NCBI GenBank assembly: GCA_002840405.1
Contig: PHAR01000010.1
Coordinates: 1 to 50,308 of the forward strand
Direction of reading: 5' to 3'
Source: Deltaproteobacteria bacterium HGW-Deltaproteobacteria-8
Lineage (GTDB): Bacteria; Desulfobacterota; Desulfovibrionia; Desulfovibrionales; Desulfovibrionaceae
DNA: 50,308 nucleotides
In this document: positions 50,013 through 50,308 of the stretch, one piece after another
How the letters are laid out: each line of letters starts with the position of its first letter
How positions within the stretch are numbered: the first letter of the stretch is position 1
Translations under genes and position numbers: made by a program
The notes under the pieces: model-generated
What the model saw: only the letters and a program-made list of their open reading frames with translations
Database searches by the model: none
What the model was told of the DNA's origin: nothing

Positions 50013-50308
50013 TTGGGCTAGCCCATGGTCTTGCCTGCGCCAGTTTTCCCGCAGCAGATCGACAGCGTCGCGCAGGTCGGGGAGCAGTCCGCGCGAGTTG
50101 GTCATGGCAGCCTCCTGACAATGGCTTACTATAGGTATGCGCACTCGCCACCTCCCGGTGGGGTCGTGATTCCATTTACCGCAAACATTTAGAATTGTTA
50201 GTATGTCATGTTATTTTCTCGCTTCTGTCAAAAACAGGTTGACGTTCTGGCCTGGTTTGCCTAGAACCACCCCTCGCCGCAACGAACAGCCCGCAAGGGT
50301 GCGCCGGG
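50013..50308. other. Spacer right of asnS with a minus-strand promoter/RBS/start candidate
   Basis: On the minus strand AGGAGG lies five bases before an ATG at 50105 that opens MTNSRGLLPDLRDAVDLL; this frame then runs antisense into asnS without a stop for over 1400 bases. TTGACA (50232-50227 minus) and CTATAGTA near 50130 (minus strand TATAGT) are promoter-like. The reading could be the 5' remnant of a gene whose body has been lost, or chance. The outer part is AT-rich and otherwise featureless. Confidence 0.3.

Overview
The window looks like the chromosome of a GC-rich Gram-negative bacterium, most likely a Desulfovibrio-type member of the Desulfobacterota. That assignment is inferred from gene content (AddAB instead of RecBCD, a che operon carrying HEAT-repeat and ParA genes, LptFG, HDOD and GGDEF signalling genes), codon use and the tmRNA tag; no database search was possible. 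Right of about 9.3 kb the DNA is uniformly GC-rich with tightly packed genes, many overlapping by 4 to 50 bases. Left of 9.3 kb the base composition is lower and mixed, spacers are longer and most genes are recombination or replication functions.

Region 1 to 9.3 kb is a mobile island or a nest of islands. From left to right it holds the 5' part of a P4-type integrase, a Cys-rich phage-type protein with an AlpA-like regulator, a second tyrosine integrase, a three-gene operon ending in a RepA/RecA-like ATPase, exact-period 150-bp tandem repeats, two divergent 75%-identical serine resolvases that share a long inverted repeat, a small orphan, and a third, 603-residue tyrosine recombinase. The last ends against the 3' end of ssrA (tmRNA), a classic integration site. 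The operon with its leader terminator, repeats and resolvases resembles a plasmid-like replication and resolution module inside an integrated element.

Region 9.3 to 17 kb is core chromosome: tmRNA and tRNA-Met, a small conserved-looking gene, lptF-lptG, engB on the opposite strand, aroQ, efp, ftsK, a bidirectional terminator and tRNA-Pro(CGG).

Region 17 to 26 kb is a seven-gene chemotaxis operon (cheB, HEAT-repeat protein, cheR, ParA-like ATPase, cheW, cheY, cheA) closed by a strong terminator. CheA has two intact Hpt domains, one that has lost its histidine, and a Pro-Lys-Pro-Glu linker.

Region 26 to 32.5 kb holds a multi-spanning membrane protein of unknown role on the minus strand. Divergent from it is a plus-strand run: a CpoB/YbgF-like lipoprotein, dprA, a small protein, an HDOD protein, a receiver-GGDEF protein and a XerC/D recombinase, all with short gaps or overlaps.

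Region 32.7 to 44.4 kb is a long minus-strand gene run: an ornithine cyclodeaminase-family gene, a DMT transporter, addA, addB, a PPC-domain gene, lhgO, a nitronate monooxygenase-like gene and a cyclophilin, with a terminator at the end. Region 44.5 to 50.3 kb holds an RluA-family pseudouridine synthase, a DUF3124-type exported protein, a lower-GC hexapeptide acyltransferase, ftsY and asnS. The candidates most worth following are the repeat/resolvase/RepA module and the che operon with HEAT and ParA partners.
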